The notes under the pieces were generated by a model. That model worked only from the letters and a program-made list of their open reading frames with translations. It had not been told where the DNA came from and made no database searches. 64,000 bases of DNA from Sphingobacterium sp. (GTDB lineage: Bacteria > Bacteroidota > Bacteroidia > Sphingobacteriales > Sphingobacteriaceae): the NCBI GenBank assembly GCA_031286695.1, contig JAITTY010000021.1:1-64000 (forward strand). Direction: 5' to 3'. The position numbers and the translations under genes were made by a program. How positions within the stretch are numbered: the first letter of the stretch is position 1; the number at the start of each line of letters is the position of its first letter. Of this stretch, positions 34,086-42,488 are shown in pieces.

Positions 34086-35796
34086 AACTTTTAGTCTCAA
34101 TCTTCTTTTTCAATTTCAGCTTATTTTCCTCCGTATCCCCCCCTTTTTCTAAAGCTAAGTTCCATTGTTTAATAGCCTCGGTTGTTTTTCCCAGTTTCAT
34201 TAAAATGTCACCGTAGTGTTCCAGCAAAACCGAAGTTTGAGGATTTGTGTTCTTCAATGCTTTTTGAATCCATACAAGCGCATCCTCATATTTTCCATTC
34301 GCGAACAGCACCCAAGCATACGTATCTTCAAAAGTTCCATTATTAGGCTGCAACTTCGTCGCCATTGCTGCATACTTTGTTGCGTCATCAAGCCGTTCTT
34401 TTCTTAACGACAAATAGTATGCTAAATTGTTCATAGCCGTCACATTTGTGCTATCCAGCCGAATAGCTTCGATATAAGCAGCGTCAGAAGCTTTATACAT
34501 TTTAAGGGAGTTATAAATATCGCCTAATCCCCCATAAATATTAGCTTGTAGAAAAGGAGAATCATCCTGCGCATTATTAAGCGCGGCTTCCATAAATTTA
34601 CGGCTATTATCCATATCCTTTTTCATCAGATAAGCCATACTTGTAAAATAAAGTATAGTTGCATTGTTGGCGACATAATGTAATGCCTCACCACCATGAG
34701 CAATTGCCTGATCAAATTCTCCCTTGTCCATATCCAAGCTCATCAACATTCGCCAAGCATCAATCTGATAGGGATTCATACTGACAGCTACGGCTAGGGA
34801 ACTTTGTGCCGCAGACTTATCGTCTTTCAACCAGAGTACTTGTCCCTTGGCCATATGGCTTTCCGCAATCCGCGGATGAACTTCAACCAAGATATTGGCC
34901 AATTCCAAAAGTTGGTCTTTTGTATAGGGGCCTTTCGGATTCAACAAGGTCATTATAATTCGATTCTTATCTGCGAAGTCAACTTTCTTAGATTGAAATC
35001 CTTGTTTAAGGGCATCGAAAGATAATTTTATCTTTTTATCAAATCGATAAAGATCTGCCAAATCAAAATAAAGAAAATCCTCCTTTGTCGTCTGAATACC
35101 TTTATTAATATAGTCCAATGCAAGCTTCGAATTTTTAGAAAGATTATAAGCCTGAGCCAGCTGACCATACACTTGCGCAAGAGAGGTCCCCTTATCTGCC
35201 CAAGGTTTTAACAGATCAATTACAGCCTTATAATTCCCGGCATCGTTTAATAACACGCTACCAACCATATCCAATGTATCTGACGCCGTTGCAATTTCTT
35301 TTGTTTTATAGAAATACTCCAGTGCGACATCCTTGTAGCCACCGTTGAAAAGAAGCATAATACGTTCACGTTTGAGCGAAGCGGTATTATTATCATCCTG
35401 ATCAATCAGCTTATCGAGATAGATTAATGCACTATCAGCGTCGTTTTTACTTTTAAAAGCATCGACAGCAAAACTGAGGTATTCGGGTTTAGATTGGATT
35501 CCCAAAGCTTCTTTTATGGCTTCGATCGCACCATCTTGATTTCTCATCTGCGCAAGCAGAATTGCTTTTGTGAAATAGATATCATCGGCTTGCGGATAAT
35601 CTGCGATTATGGCGTCCAGAGAGTCCATTCCAGGACCAATTTTCCCTTGCTTTAATATCTCCTGTACGTTTTTGAATCGTGCATCGTACGGTTTAGGCTT
35701 CTTATCCGTAGACTGTGCGTGCAATGAACCCAGAGCCACAATGAATAAACCAATAAAACTTAAAAAAACTCGTTTATCTAAAAAATTCAATCTCAT
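34075..35796 (-). CDS. Secreted TPR-repeat protein
   Basis: This 573-residue protein has a signal peptide (VFLSFIGLFIVALGSLHAQ). The rest is TPR-like helical pairs: for example SLAQVYGQLAQAYNLSKNSK, ANIYGGLGDIYNSLKMYKAS, AMNNLAYYLSLRKERLDDAT and LEHYGDILMKLGKTTEAIKQ. TPR arrays hold protein partners together. It is the first gene of the TPR, DUF4292, EnvC-like group, so its partners may be in envelope assembly. No catalytic domain is present. Confidence 0.88.
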   Translation of the reverse strand: MRLNFLDKRVFLSFIGLFIVALGSLHAQSTDKKPKPYDARFKNVQEILKQGKIGPGMDSLDAIIADYPQADDIYFTKAILLAQMRNQDGAIEAIKEALGIQSKPEYLSFAVDAFKSKNDADSALIYLDKLIDQDDNNTASLKRERIMLLFNGGYKDVALEYFYKTKEIATASDTLDMVGSVLLNDAGNYKAVIDLLKPWADKGTSLAQVYGQLAQAYNLSKNSKLALDYINKGIQTTKEDFLYFDLADLYRFDKKIKLSFDALKQGFQSKKVDFADKNRIIMTLLNPKGPYTKDQLLELANILVEVHPRIAESHMAKGQVLWLKDDKSAAQSSLAVAVSMNPYQIDAWRMLMSLDMDKGEFDQAIAHGGEALHYVANNATILYFTSMAYLMKKDMDNSRKFMEAALNNAQDDSPFLQANIYGGLGDIYNSLKMYKASDAAYIEAIRLDSTNVTAMNNLAYYLSLRKERLDDATKYAAMATKLQPNNGTFEDTYAWVLFANGKYEDALVWIQKALKNTNPQTSVLLEHYGDILMKLGKTTEAIKQWNLALEKGGDTEENKLKLKKKIETKSYVE

Positions 35797-35965
35797 CTAC
35801 TTCCGCTATAATAATTTAAAAATTCTTCCTGCAATATACTAACTAATGTAACAATATTCATTCGAGGAAGTTGTAAAAATATTGAGATTAGCGGGGTTCG
35901 TTTTAAATTCACCTCGTTTTCAATAAAATAAGTAAAATAGATTTTAAAATATAGAATAATAGATG

Positions 35966-35973
35966 TACCTTTG
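35966..35973 (+). promoter_or_regulatory. -7 element of the ribosomal protein operon
   Basis: TACCTTTG is a full match to TAnnTTTG, with only TTTT about 20 nt upstream. The leader before rplM would be about 50 nt. Confidence 0.6.
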
Positions 35974-35977
35974 CAGA

Positions 35978-35992
35978 CCCTTGTGATAAGGG
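35978..35992 (+). promoter_or_regulatory. Hairpin in the rplM leader
   Basis: CCCTT-gtgat-AAGGG lies at the very 5' end of the predicted transcript. It could be a 5' stabilising hairpin or part of an L13-binding autoregulatory site; sequence alone does not decide. Confidence 0.35.
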
Positions 35993-36031
35993 AAGGAAAA
36001 ATATTTTAATAAATTATTTAAACAAAAGCAA

Positions 36032-36475
36032 GTGAATACGTTAAGTTACAAAACTGTCTCTGCCAACAAGAACACCGTTAACAAAGAGTGGATCGTTGTT
36101 GACGCTGAAGGAGAGATTTTGGGGCGCTTGGCGAGCAACATCGCGAAAGTAATTCGTGGTAAGCACAAGCCTACATTCACCCCTCACGTAGACTGCGGAG
36201 ATAACGTGATTGTTATCAATGCGGACAAAATCAAATTGACAGGAAACAAATTGGGCGACAAAGTTTACGTTCGCTACACTGGATACCCAGGTGGTCAACG
36301 TTTTGTTTCTCCAAAAGAGTTAATGGCTAAATTCCCGGAGCGCATTATTGAAAAAGCTGTTCGTGGTATGCTTCCTAAAAACCGTTTAGGTCGTCAATTG
36401 TTTAAAAACCTTTACGTTTATGCTGGTACTGAGCACAAGCATGAAGCACAAAATCCAAAACCAGTTAAATTTTAA
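36032..36475 (+). CDS. rplM: 50S ribosomal protein L13
   Basis: This 147-residue protein is L13, an early 50S assembly protein. It shows EWIVVDAEGEILGRLASNIA, GDNVIVINADKIKLTGNK and AVRGMLPKNRLGRQ. The start is GTG at 36032: MNTLSYKTVSANK is the usual N-terminus in the phylum and no ATG is available. It is followed 11 nt later by rpsI, the same order as in most bacteria. Confidence 0.97.
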   Translation: MNTLSYKTVSANKNTVNKEWIVVDAEGEILGRLASNIAKVIRGKHKPTFTPHVDCGDNVIVINADKIKLTGNKLGDKVYVRYTGYPGGQRFVSPKELMAKFPERIIEKAVRGMLPKNRLGRQLFKNLYVYAGTEHKHEAQNPKPVKF

Positions 36476-36486
36476 GGAGAATCGAC

Positions 36487-36873
36487 ATGTCAACAACTAA
36501 CACTTCAGGAAGAAGAAAAACTGCTGTTGCCCGCATTTACTTAACTGCTGGTAGCGGAAACATTATCATAAACGGTAAAGACTACAAAGAGTATTTCCCA
36601 ACATTACCTTTGCAATACATCGCTACACAGTCATTGAACGTAGCTGGTGAATTAGCAAACTTTGATGTAAAAGTAAACGTTAACGGAGGTGGTGTTAAAG
36701 GTCAAGCAGAAGCTGTTCGCTTAGCGATCTCAAAAGCTTTGGTTGAACTTAACCCAGAAGTTAAACCTGCATTACGCGCTAAAGGTTTAGTAACACGTGA
36801 TGACCGTATGGTTGAGCGTAAGAAACCAGGACGTCGTAAAGCTCGTAGAAGATTCCAATTCAGTAAACGTTAA
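36487..36873 (+). CDS. rpsI: 30S ribosomal protein S9
   Basis: This 128-residue protein is S9. The start SGRRKTAVARIYLTAGSGNI and the C-terminal basic tail KKPGRRKARRRFQFSKR, which reaches the P site, are clear. It has a purine-rich GGAG before its start, one of the few Shine-Dalgarno-like sites in the window. rpsB follows after 18 nt. Confidence 0.98.
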   Translation: MSTTNTSGRRKTAVARIYLTAGSGNIIINGKDYKEYFPTLPLQYIATQSLNVAGELANFDVKVNVNGGGVKGQAEAVRLAISKALVELNPEVKPALRAKGLVTRDDRMVERKKPGRRKARRRFQFSKR

Positions 36874-36891
36874 TCAAAGGAGGATCAAAAA

Positions 36892-37689
36892 ATGGCAAGA
36901 ACTACTTATCAAGATTTATTGGATGCAGGTGTGCACTTTGGTCACCTTACACGTAAATGGGATCCGAAAATGGCTAAGTACATTTTCATGGAGCGCAACG
37001 GTATCCACATCATTGACTTGAACAAAACTCTTACGAAATTAGAAGAAGCTGCTTCAGCTATCAAACAAATCGTAAAATCAGGTCGCAAAGTTTTATTCGT
37101 AGCTACGAAAAAACAAGCAAAAGAGATCATCGCACAACAAGCAAAAGAGGTTAACATGCCTTTCGTGACTGAGCGCTGGTTAGGAGGTATGCTTACAAAC
37201 TTCGCTACAGTGCGTAAGTCTATCAAAAAAATGTCTAACATTGACAAAATGCAAAAAGATGGTACATACGATGTATTGTCTAAAAAAGAGAAATTGATGA
37301 TTCAACGTGAACGTATCAAATTAGAAAACCTTTTAGGAGGTATCGCTGATTTGAACCGTTTACCAGCAGCTTTATTCATCATCGATGTGAAAAAAGAACA
37401 CATCGCTGTTTCTGAAGCAATGAAATTGAACATCCCTACTTTTGCAATGGTAGATACAAACTCTGACCCTTCAAACATTGATTTCCCAATCCCTGCAAAT
37501 GATGACGCTAGCAAATCGATTAGCTTAATCGCAGGTATCATTGGTCAAGCAATCCAAGAAGGTTTGGACGAGCGCAAACGCGACAAAGAAGAAGAAGCTG
37601 AAAAAGATGCTGCTGCTGCTAAAGCAAAAGCTGACAATGGAGAAGCTTCAGAAGCTAAACGTCCTCGCAAAGCGAAAGACGGAGAATAA
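36892..37689 (+). CDS. rpsB: 30S ribosomal protein S2
   Basis: This 265-residue protein is S2. Marks are LLDAGVHFGHLTRKWDPKM, ERWLGGMLTNFATVRKSI and the segment MVDTNSDPSNIDFPIPANDDA. The last 35 residues are a Lys/Glu/Ala-rich tail beyond the core of E. coli S2. GGAGG lies 11 nt before the start. A large hairpin separates it from tsf. Confidence 0.98.
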   Translation: MARTTYQDLLDAGVHFGHLTRKWDPKMAKYIFMERNGIHIIDLNKTLTKLEEAASAIKQIVKSGRKVLFVATKKQAKEIIAQQAKEVNMPFVTERWLGGMLTNFATVRKSIKKMSNIDKMQKDGTYDVLSKKEKLMIQRERIKLENLLGGIADLNRLPAALFIIDVKKEHIAVSEAMKLNIPTFAMVDTNSDPSNIDFPIPANDDASKSISLIAGIIGQAIQEGLDERKRDKEEEAEKDAAAAKAKADNGEASEAKRPRKAKDGE

Positions 37690-37699
37690 TATTTTTATT

Positions 37700-37775
37700 C
37701 CAAACCGGATGGCGTAGCGTTAGTTTCTGGAAAAGTTTACTTTTCTTGAGCTAGCCTCTCTGTCCGGTTTTTTGG
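37700..37775 (+). terminator. Long branched hairpin between rpsB and tsf
   Basis: Outer stem AAACCGGA (37702-37709) pairs with TCCGGTTT (37763-37770). A middle stem GGC(g)TAG (37711-37717) pairs with CTAGCC (37751-37756), and an inner stem GAAAAG pairs with CTTTTC around TTTA (37730-37745). The T-run at the 3' end makes it a terminator or attenuator that sets the ratio of S2 to EF-Ts. Confidence 0.65.
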
Positions 37776-37836
37776 TTTAACAACACTCGTTTATCAAGGA
37801 ATGTTAAACTTCATATTAGCTTAACATGTTTTAAGT

Positions 37837-37844
37837 TAATATTG
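37837..37844 (+). promoter_or_regulatory. Candidate -7 element of tsf
   Basis: TAATATTG is a one-mismatch match to TAnnTTTG, 40 nt before the tsf start. The -33 element is weak. Confidence 0.3.
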
Positions 37845-37884
37845 TACAAATTTCAGTCGTAAATAATAATAAAAAGAAATAAAC

Positions 37885-38721
37885 ATGTCAGTACAAATTT
37901 CTGCATCAGATGTAAACAAATTGCGTCAACAAACTGGCGCTGGTATGATGGATTGTAAAAAAGCTTTAGTTGAGTCTAATGGTGACTTTGAAGCTGCTGT
38001 AGATTACTTGCGTAAAAAAGGCGCTAAAGTAGCTGCTAGCCGTCAAGATCGCGACTCTAACGAAGGTGTTATCATCGCTAAAGCTACTGCTGATGGTAAA
38101 TCAGGTATCGTAGTTGAAGTTAACTGTGAAACTGACTTCGTAGCTAAAAACGCAGACTTCGTAGCTTTCGCTGAAAAAATTGCAGATCTTGCATTAAACA
38201 ATAAACCTGCTTCTTTGGAAGAATTAAAAGGTTTGGAACTTGATGGAAAAAACATCGCTGATTCTTTAATCGAGCAAACTGGTGTAATTGGTGAGAAAAT
38301 TGACGTTTCTAAATACGAAACTATCACTGCTGAAAAAGTTATCGCTTATATCCACGGTAACTATCGTTTAGGTGTATTAGTAGGTCTTTCTGCTGATGCA
38401 GCTGGCGCTGAAGAAGCTGGTAAAGATGTAGCAATGCAAATTGCTGCAATGAACCCAATTGCAATTGACAAAGATGGTGTTGATCAAAACACAATCGAGC
38501 GTGAAATCGCTATTGCTAAAGAGCAAATCATTGCTGAAGGCAAACCTGCTGAAATGGCGGAGAAAATCGCTCAAGGTAAATTGAACAAATTCTTCAAAGA
38601 TACAACTTTGTTAAACCAAGAATTCGTAAAAGATTCTTCTAAAAACATCGCTCAATTCTTGGATTCAGTTTCCAAAGGATTAACTGTAACTGCTTTCAAA
38701 CGCGTACAATTAGGCGCATAA
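37885..38721 (+). CDS. tsf: Translation elongation factor Ts
   Basis: This 278-residue protein exchanges GDP for GTP on EF-Tu. The N-terminal UBA-like part VNKLRQQTGAGMMDCKKALVE and the EF-Tu contact region VVEVNCETDFVAKN are standard, as is KYIHGNYRLGVLVGL-like VIAYIHGNYRLGVLVG in the second subdomain. It is a little shorter than the E. coli protein. It ends at a strong terminator. Confidence 0.98.
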   Translation: MSVQISASDVNKLRQQTGAGMMDCKKALVESNGDFEAAVDYLRKKGAKVAASRQDRDSNEGVIIAKATADGKSGIVVEVNCETDFVAKNADFVAFAEKIADLALNNKPASLEELKGLELDGKNIADSLIEQTGVIGEKIDVSKYETITAEKVIAYIHGNYRLGVLVGLSADAAGAEEAGKDVAMQIAAMNPIAIDKDGVDQNTIEREIAIAKEQIIAEGKPAEMAEKIAQGKLNKFFKDTTLLNQEFVKDSSKNIAQFLDSVSKGLTVTAFKRVQLGA

Positions 38722-38753
38722 GTTTACAACCATTCTATTCAGAATGGAAATTT

Positions 38754-38790
38754 TAAAACAGGAGCTATTCGGTGAATAGCTCCTGTTTTT
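38754..38790 (+). terminator. Terminator of tsf
   Basis: AAAACAGGAGCTATTC (38755-38770) pairs with GAATAGCTCCTGTTTT (38774-38789) around GGT. Confidence 0.93.
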
Positions 38791-38900
38791 GTTTATATCT
38801 CCCCACCATCTATTTCCAAGCTATTTTCCCACGCTTCACCCCGCCTTTCATTTTATTCCAAATTTGTGTAACTTAAGGATACATAAAAACTGGATAACAT

Positions 38901-39770
38901 ATGGGCATGTTAAAGGAAAACGCATTAAAAGGAAAACGCATTTTAATTACAGGTGGCGGCACTGGCCTAGGAAAAGCGATGACAGATTATTTCCTCGAGC
39001 TTGGAGCATCCTGTCTGATCACAAGTCGTAAAGATGACGTTATCCAACATACAGCAAACGAATTGTCCGAAAAACATCAAGCGCAATGTCTTGCCGTTGC
39101 TGGGGATGTCCGCAATTATGAAGATGTCGAACGGATAGTTTCCTATGGCTATGAGCACTTGGGTGGAATAGATGTCCTCATCAACAATGCAGCCGGAAAT
39201 TTTATCTCGCCAACAGAACGTTTAAGTCACAGAGCCTTCGAATCTGTGATTGGTATTGTTCTCCAAGGTAGCATAAACTATACCCTGGCGCTCGGCAAAC
39301 GCTGGATTGAAGCCAACGAGCAGAATAAGGCGATACTTAGTATCGTAACAACCTATGCCTGGACCGGCTCAGGCTATGTGGTGCCCTCTGCGACAGCTAA
39401 AGCTGGTGTTCTTGCACTCACTAGATCTCTCGCAGTAGAATGGGGTAAAAAAGGAATACGCCTCAATGCGATAGCCCCTGGTCCATTTCAAACCTCAGGT
39501 GCCATGGAGCGTCTGCTCCCGGGCGAGCTAGGCGAACTTCTCTCACCTACCAAACGTATCCCCTTGGGCCGCTTGGGCAAACTGGAGGAGCTGACTAACC
39601 TCGCGGCCTATCTGGTATCCGATTATGCCAGTTATATTAACGGTGACGTTATCACAATAGATGGCGGCGAGTGGCTTAAAGGAGCTGGAGAGTTCAATGG
39701 GCTGGATATTATTCCCGACGATCAATGGGATAATATTGAAAAGATGACCAGAAATGCAAAAAGCACCTAG
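38901..39770 (+). CDS. SDR oxidoreductase, 2,4-dienoyl-CoA reductase (DECR) type
   Basis: This 289-residue protein is a short-chain dehydrogenase. The NADP(H) motif is TGGGTGLGKAM and the NNAAGNF motif is present. The usual catalytic YxxxK reads SATAK: Ser takes the place of Tyr. This, together with GSGYVVPSATAKAGVLAL and EWGKKGIRLNAIAPGPFQT, matches mitochondrial-type 2,4-dienoyl-CoA reductases, which remove double bonds during beta-oxidation of unsaturated fatty acids. The same role is inferred here. ATG 38907 is an alternative start two codons later. Confidence 0.88.
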   Translation: MGMLKENALKGKRILITGGGTGLGKAMTDYFLELGASCLITSRKDDVIQHTANELSEKHQAQCLAVAGDVRNYEDVERIVSYGYEHLGGIDVLINNAAGNFISPTERLSHRAFESVIGIVLQGSINYTLALGKRWIEANEQNKAILSIVTTYAWTGSGYVVPSATAKAGVLALTRSLAVEWGKKGIRLNAIAPGPFQTSGAMERLLPGELGELLSPTKRIPLGRLGKLEELTNLAAYLVSDYASYINGDVITIDGGEWLKGAGEFNGLDIIPDDQWDNIEKMTRNAKST

Positions 39771-39896
39771 TAGATATTCTGGTAACAAATAGTTTATATA
39801 TAATATAATGTAACAATATTTAGGAGGGAAAAAGCAAAGCCTTTGATCCATTTTGCTTAGGTTTGTAATGATTATTTCTCAAATAGGCTCATACGT

Positions 39897-40715
39897 ATGA
39901 ATTTATCTATCGCTTCTCAAAAAATCAAGCACAAACAAAAAATAGAACTAGCCAAAGCGGGCTTTGATTTTGCGCTAGTTTATATTTCCGAAGGAACACT
40001 CGTCTCGAAGGGAAATAATTTAAAATTCCCGAAAGAAAATCTGCTTTTTATGAACAGAGATTCCGAAATACTTGAAACAAAAAAAGATTCAATTGTATCC
40101 GCACTTTATTTCTCCAGTTCCTATTTTAAAGACCTCCACTATATACAGCAAAATTTTAGATTGTCCCACAACCCAGTCGATATCTTTCATTCAAAGACTT
40201 TATTAAATAAAAGTCTTTCACTAAAAAAGGAAAATAAAAAAATAATTGAACGCGTAATTTCCCTGATTCAACAATATGAACATGAGGAAGCAGTGGTTTC
40301 TAGCTTTGTTTTTCACCAGACAATGTCCCTTTTCGCTTTAATCGAAAATATATTGAAGGATCTGGAGCTACCTATTAACGAGTCTTCTGAAATGTCTCAA
40401 GAGATCGAGCAATACATCCAGCAGAATATTTATTTTCCCGATAAACTGCAAATAAAATCTATCGCAGATCAGTTTCAGATATCGGCAAATTATTTTGGTG
40501 CATTTTTTAAGAAAAGATATTCAAAAAGCTACAAAATCTACATAGATGATATTCGTATTGAACTAATTGAAGACAGATTAGCTTCGAATAGATACAGCAT
40601 GAGACAAATTGTAGAGGAGCTAGGGTTCAACGATGAAAGTCACCTGACCAATTTCTATAAGAAAAAGAGGAATATTACACCCAGCTCTTATAAAAAATCT
40701 AAAAATAGTGCCTAA
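39897..40715 (+). CDS. AraC-family transcriptional regulator
   Basis: This 272-residue protein has a C-terminal AraC-type double helix-turn-helix (about 170-270): LQIKSIADQFQISANYFGAFF for the first and YSMRQIVEELGFNDESHLTNF for the second, then KKKRNITPSSYKK. The N-terminal 150 residues should be a sensor or dimer part of cupin type but carry no clear motif. It overlaps the 3' end of the small minus-strand gene by 4 nt. Its target is not evident; it may act on itself or the neighbouring SDR gene. Confidence 0.88.
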   Translation: MNLSIASQKIKHKQKIELAKAGFDFALVYISEGTLVSKGNNLKFPKENLLFMNRDSEILETKKDSIVSALYFSSSYFKDLHYIQQNFRLSHNPVDIFHSKTLLNKSLSLKKENKKIIERVISLIQQYEHEEAVVSSFVFHQTMSLFALIENILKDLELPINESSEMSQEIEQYIQQNIYFPDKLQIKSIADQFQISANYFGAFFKKRYSKSYKIYIDDIRIELIEDRLASNRYSMRQIVEELGFNDESHLTNFYKKKRNITPSSYKKSKNSA

Positions 40716-40972
40716 TTGTCAAGTTGGATTATACCATTAAGATCATGATTTAAAGAACGTTGAATAGCGTCGTCCAATATAAGAATCTTCTTCCCTTGAA
40801 AGGTAGCAGTATCATTACTATCAAATTTTGAACGGTCAGCATTCAAAGACTCTAATTTCATGGGGAAATAAATTGGATTCTCATCTTCAGCGCGCCCGAT
40901 GGTCAATAAAATATTGTAGCCTTGTAGGCGTAAACTCTGTAAAGTCTGATAATTTAAACGCTTGAAGATCAT
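40712..40972 (-). CDS. Small hypothetical protein
   Basis: This 86-residue protein is not recognised. It has no signal peptide or membrane helix and reads as a small soluble protein (NYQTLQSLRLQGYNILLTIG, then KKILILDDAIQ). A longer frame from 40996 exists, but a TATCTTTG element at 40994-41001 places the transcript start near 40988, so ATG 40972 is chosen. It runs tail to tail with the AraC gene. Confidence 0.6.
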   Translation of the reverse strand: MIFKRLNYQTLQSLRLQGYNILLTIGRAEDENPIYFPMKLESLNADRSKFDSNDTATFQGKKILILDDAIQRSLNHDLNGIIQLDN

Positions 40973-40993
40973 AATTCCTATTTTAAAATAGAA

Positions 40994-41001
40994 CAAAGAT
41001 A
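40994..41001 (-). promoter_or_regulatory. -7 element of the small hypothetical gene
   Basis: TATCTTTG on the minus strand, 21 nt before ATG 40972; no convincing -33 element. Confidence 0.45.
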
Positions 41002-41168
41002 CAATTACATTGTTTGGCTACTTCGATCATTTTTTTGTGTTTTTATTTTTCAAATAAGCCCTCAGATTTCTAATCGTCTAATACAGCAGGAGTAATCGTT
41101 TTGACAAATAAATCCAAAACTTTTTATTTTGAGAACTGTTTTACATATGAATAAAAATTAGCAGGATT

Positions 41169-41552
41169 ATGTCGAAAAAAGAACGTAAAAATGGGAAAGT
41201 CGAAGAAGATTATCCTGATATGGAACAGGACCTTGCTTTTAATGAAGAGCTTGACAGTTATGAAATGGACGTCGATGACAATGATCCAGACTATGATCAC
41301 CCCGCTGATTACGATACAATAGCTGAGGGCGCTGTCGATGACGATTCAACCTATGACGATTCAAATCCTTTTGTAGGAGACGAATATGCAACTCAAGATG
41401 AACTCGAAGAGGAGGATCTTGATGATGCAAATATGCGAATCGAGACTTTTAGCCATGAAAAGCTCTCGCCATTAGATAAGAAATTGGCCGAGAATGAAGA
41501 AGATTTGAGAGATGACCTCGATGAAGAAGGATATCCAAAAAATGACAGGTAG
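41169..41552 (+). CDS. Very acidic hypothetical protein
   Basis: This 127-residue protein has a Lys-rich start (MSKKERKNGK), and the rest is dominated by Asp and Glu with many Tyr and Pro. It has no signal peptide, membrane helix or Cys and is probably disordered. Short parts such as ESYEMDVDDN-like LDSYEMDVDDNDPDYDHP recur in feel but not as exact repeats. Family unknown; proteins of this kind may bind cations or basic partners. It has a good terminator, which supports a real gene. Confidence 0.65.
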   Translation: MSKKERKNGKVEEDYPDMEQDLAFNEELDSYEMDVDDNDPDYDHPADYDTIAEGAVDDDSTYDDSNPFVGDEYATQDELEEEDLDDANMRIETFSHEKLSPLDKKLAENEEDLRDDLDEEGYPKNDR

Positions 41553-41576
41553 TTTTCCAAAAATAAATATTGCGAA

Positions 41577-41602
41577 AAAAGGGACCAAAAGGTCCCTTTT
41601 CT
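41577..41602 (+). terminator. Terminator of the acidic protein gene
   Basis: AAAAGGGACC (41577-41586) pairs with GGTCCCTTTT (41591-41600) around AAAA. Confidence 0.88.
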
Positions 41603-41710
41603 ATTAGGTAATCAATTAGACTTTTTTCAGATATTCAATCTATGTACCATTCAATTATAAACTAATAACTCCAGATTTTTATGTAAGTTTACTTTGAAGA
41701 TTATAATTAT

Positions 41711-42487
41711 ATGGAAAGTATATTACCCCTCATTCGTATTGTTGACCTAAAAAAATCATACGGAACAAAGGAAATATTAAGAGGAATCAATTTAGATATA
41801 TTCCCAGGCCAAGTCATCGGATATATAGGCCCAAATGGCGCCGGCAAGTCCACTACTGTTAAAATACTAACAGGGCTGATCGAAGATTTCACGGGTACTG
41901 TAGAGATTAATGGCATCAATATTCAAAAAGATCCACTTGCGGTGAAGGCATTGCTGGGCTATGTCCCTGAAAATGCTGAGTTGTATGAAGTCCTGACTCC
42001 TATCGAATATTTAGATTTTGTAGGTAAGCTGTACGGAATGGAAGACAAAATCATTCAGGAACGCTCACTAAAGTTATTGGGTGCCTTCGGTCTTGAACCC
42101 AATGCAAATAATAGAATGGATACCTTCTCCAAAGGAATGCGCCAAAAAGTACTTCTTATTTCAGGTATTATACACAATCCCCAAATTATCATTCTGGACG
42201 AACCACTATCTGGCCTTGATGCCAATGCGGTTATATTTGTTAAGGAACTCATTTCTTTGCTTGCAAAGGAAGGAAAGACAATTTTCTATTGCTCGCATAT
42301 GATGGACGTTGTTGAAAAGGTCTCCGATCGAATTTTACTGATAAGCCAGGGAAGTATTATTGCCGATGGTACTATTGAGGAATTAAAATCCGACCCCAAC
42401 GAATCGTTAGAACATATATTTGCGAAATTAACCAATAATGACAGTAGCGCGTTAGATGCTTCAAATATCATTACAGCAATACAATAA
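41711..42487 (+). CDS. ABC transporter ATP-binding protein
   Basis: This 258-residue ATPase has Walker A GPNGAGKSTTVKIL, the signature FSKGMRQKVLL and Walker B IIILDEPLSGLDA. It is of the CcmA/NatA type that drives exporters. The permease gene starts one base after its stop, so the two form one transporter. Substrate unknown. Confidence 0.95.
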   Translation: MESILPLIRIVDLKKSYGTKEILRGINLDIFPGQVIGYIGPNGAGKSTTVKILTGLIEDFTGTVEINGINIQKDPLAVKALLGYVPENAELYEVLTPIEYLDFVGKLYGMEDKIIQERSLKLLGAFGLEPNANNRMDTFSKGMRQKVLLISGIIHNPQIIILDEPLSGLDANAVIFVKELISLLAKEGKTIFYCSHMMDVVEKVSDRILLISQGSIIADGTIEELKSDPNESLEHIFAKLTNNDSSALDASNIITAIQ

Positions 42488-42488
42488 C

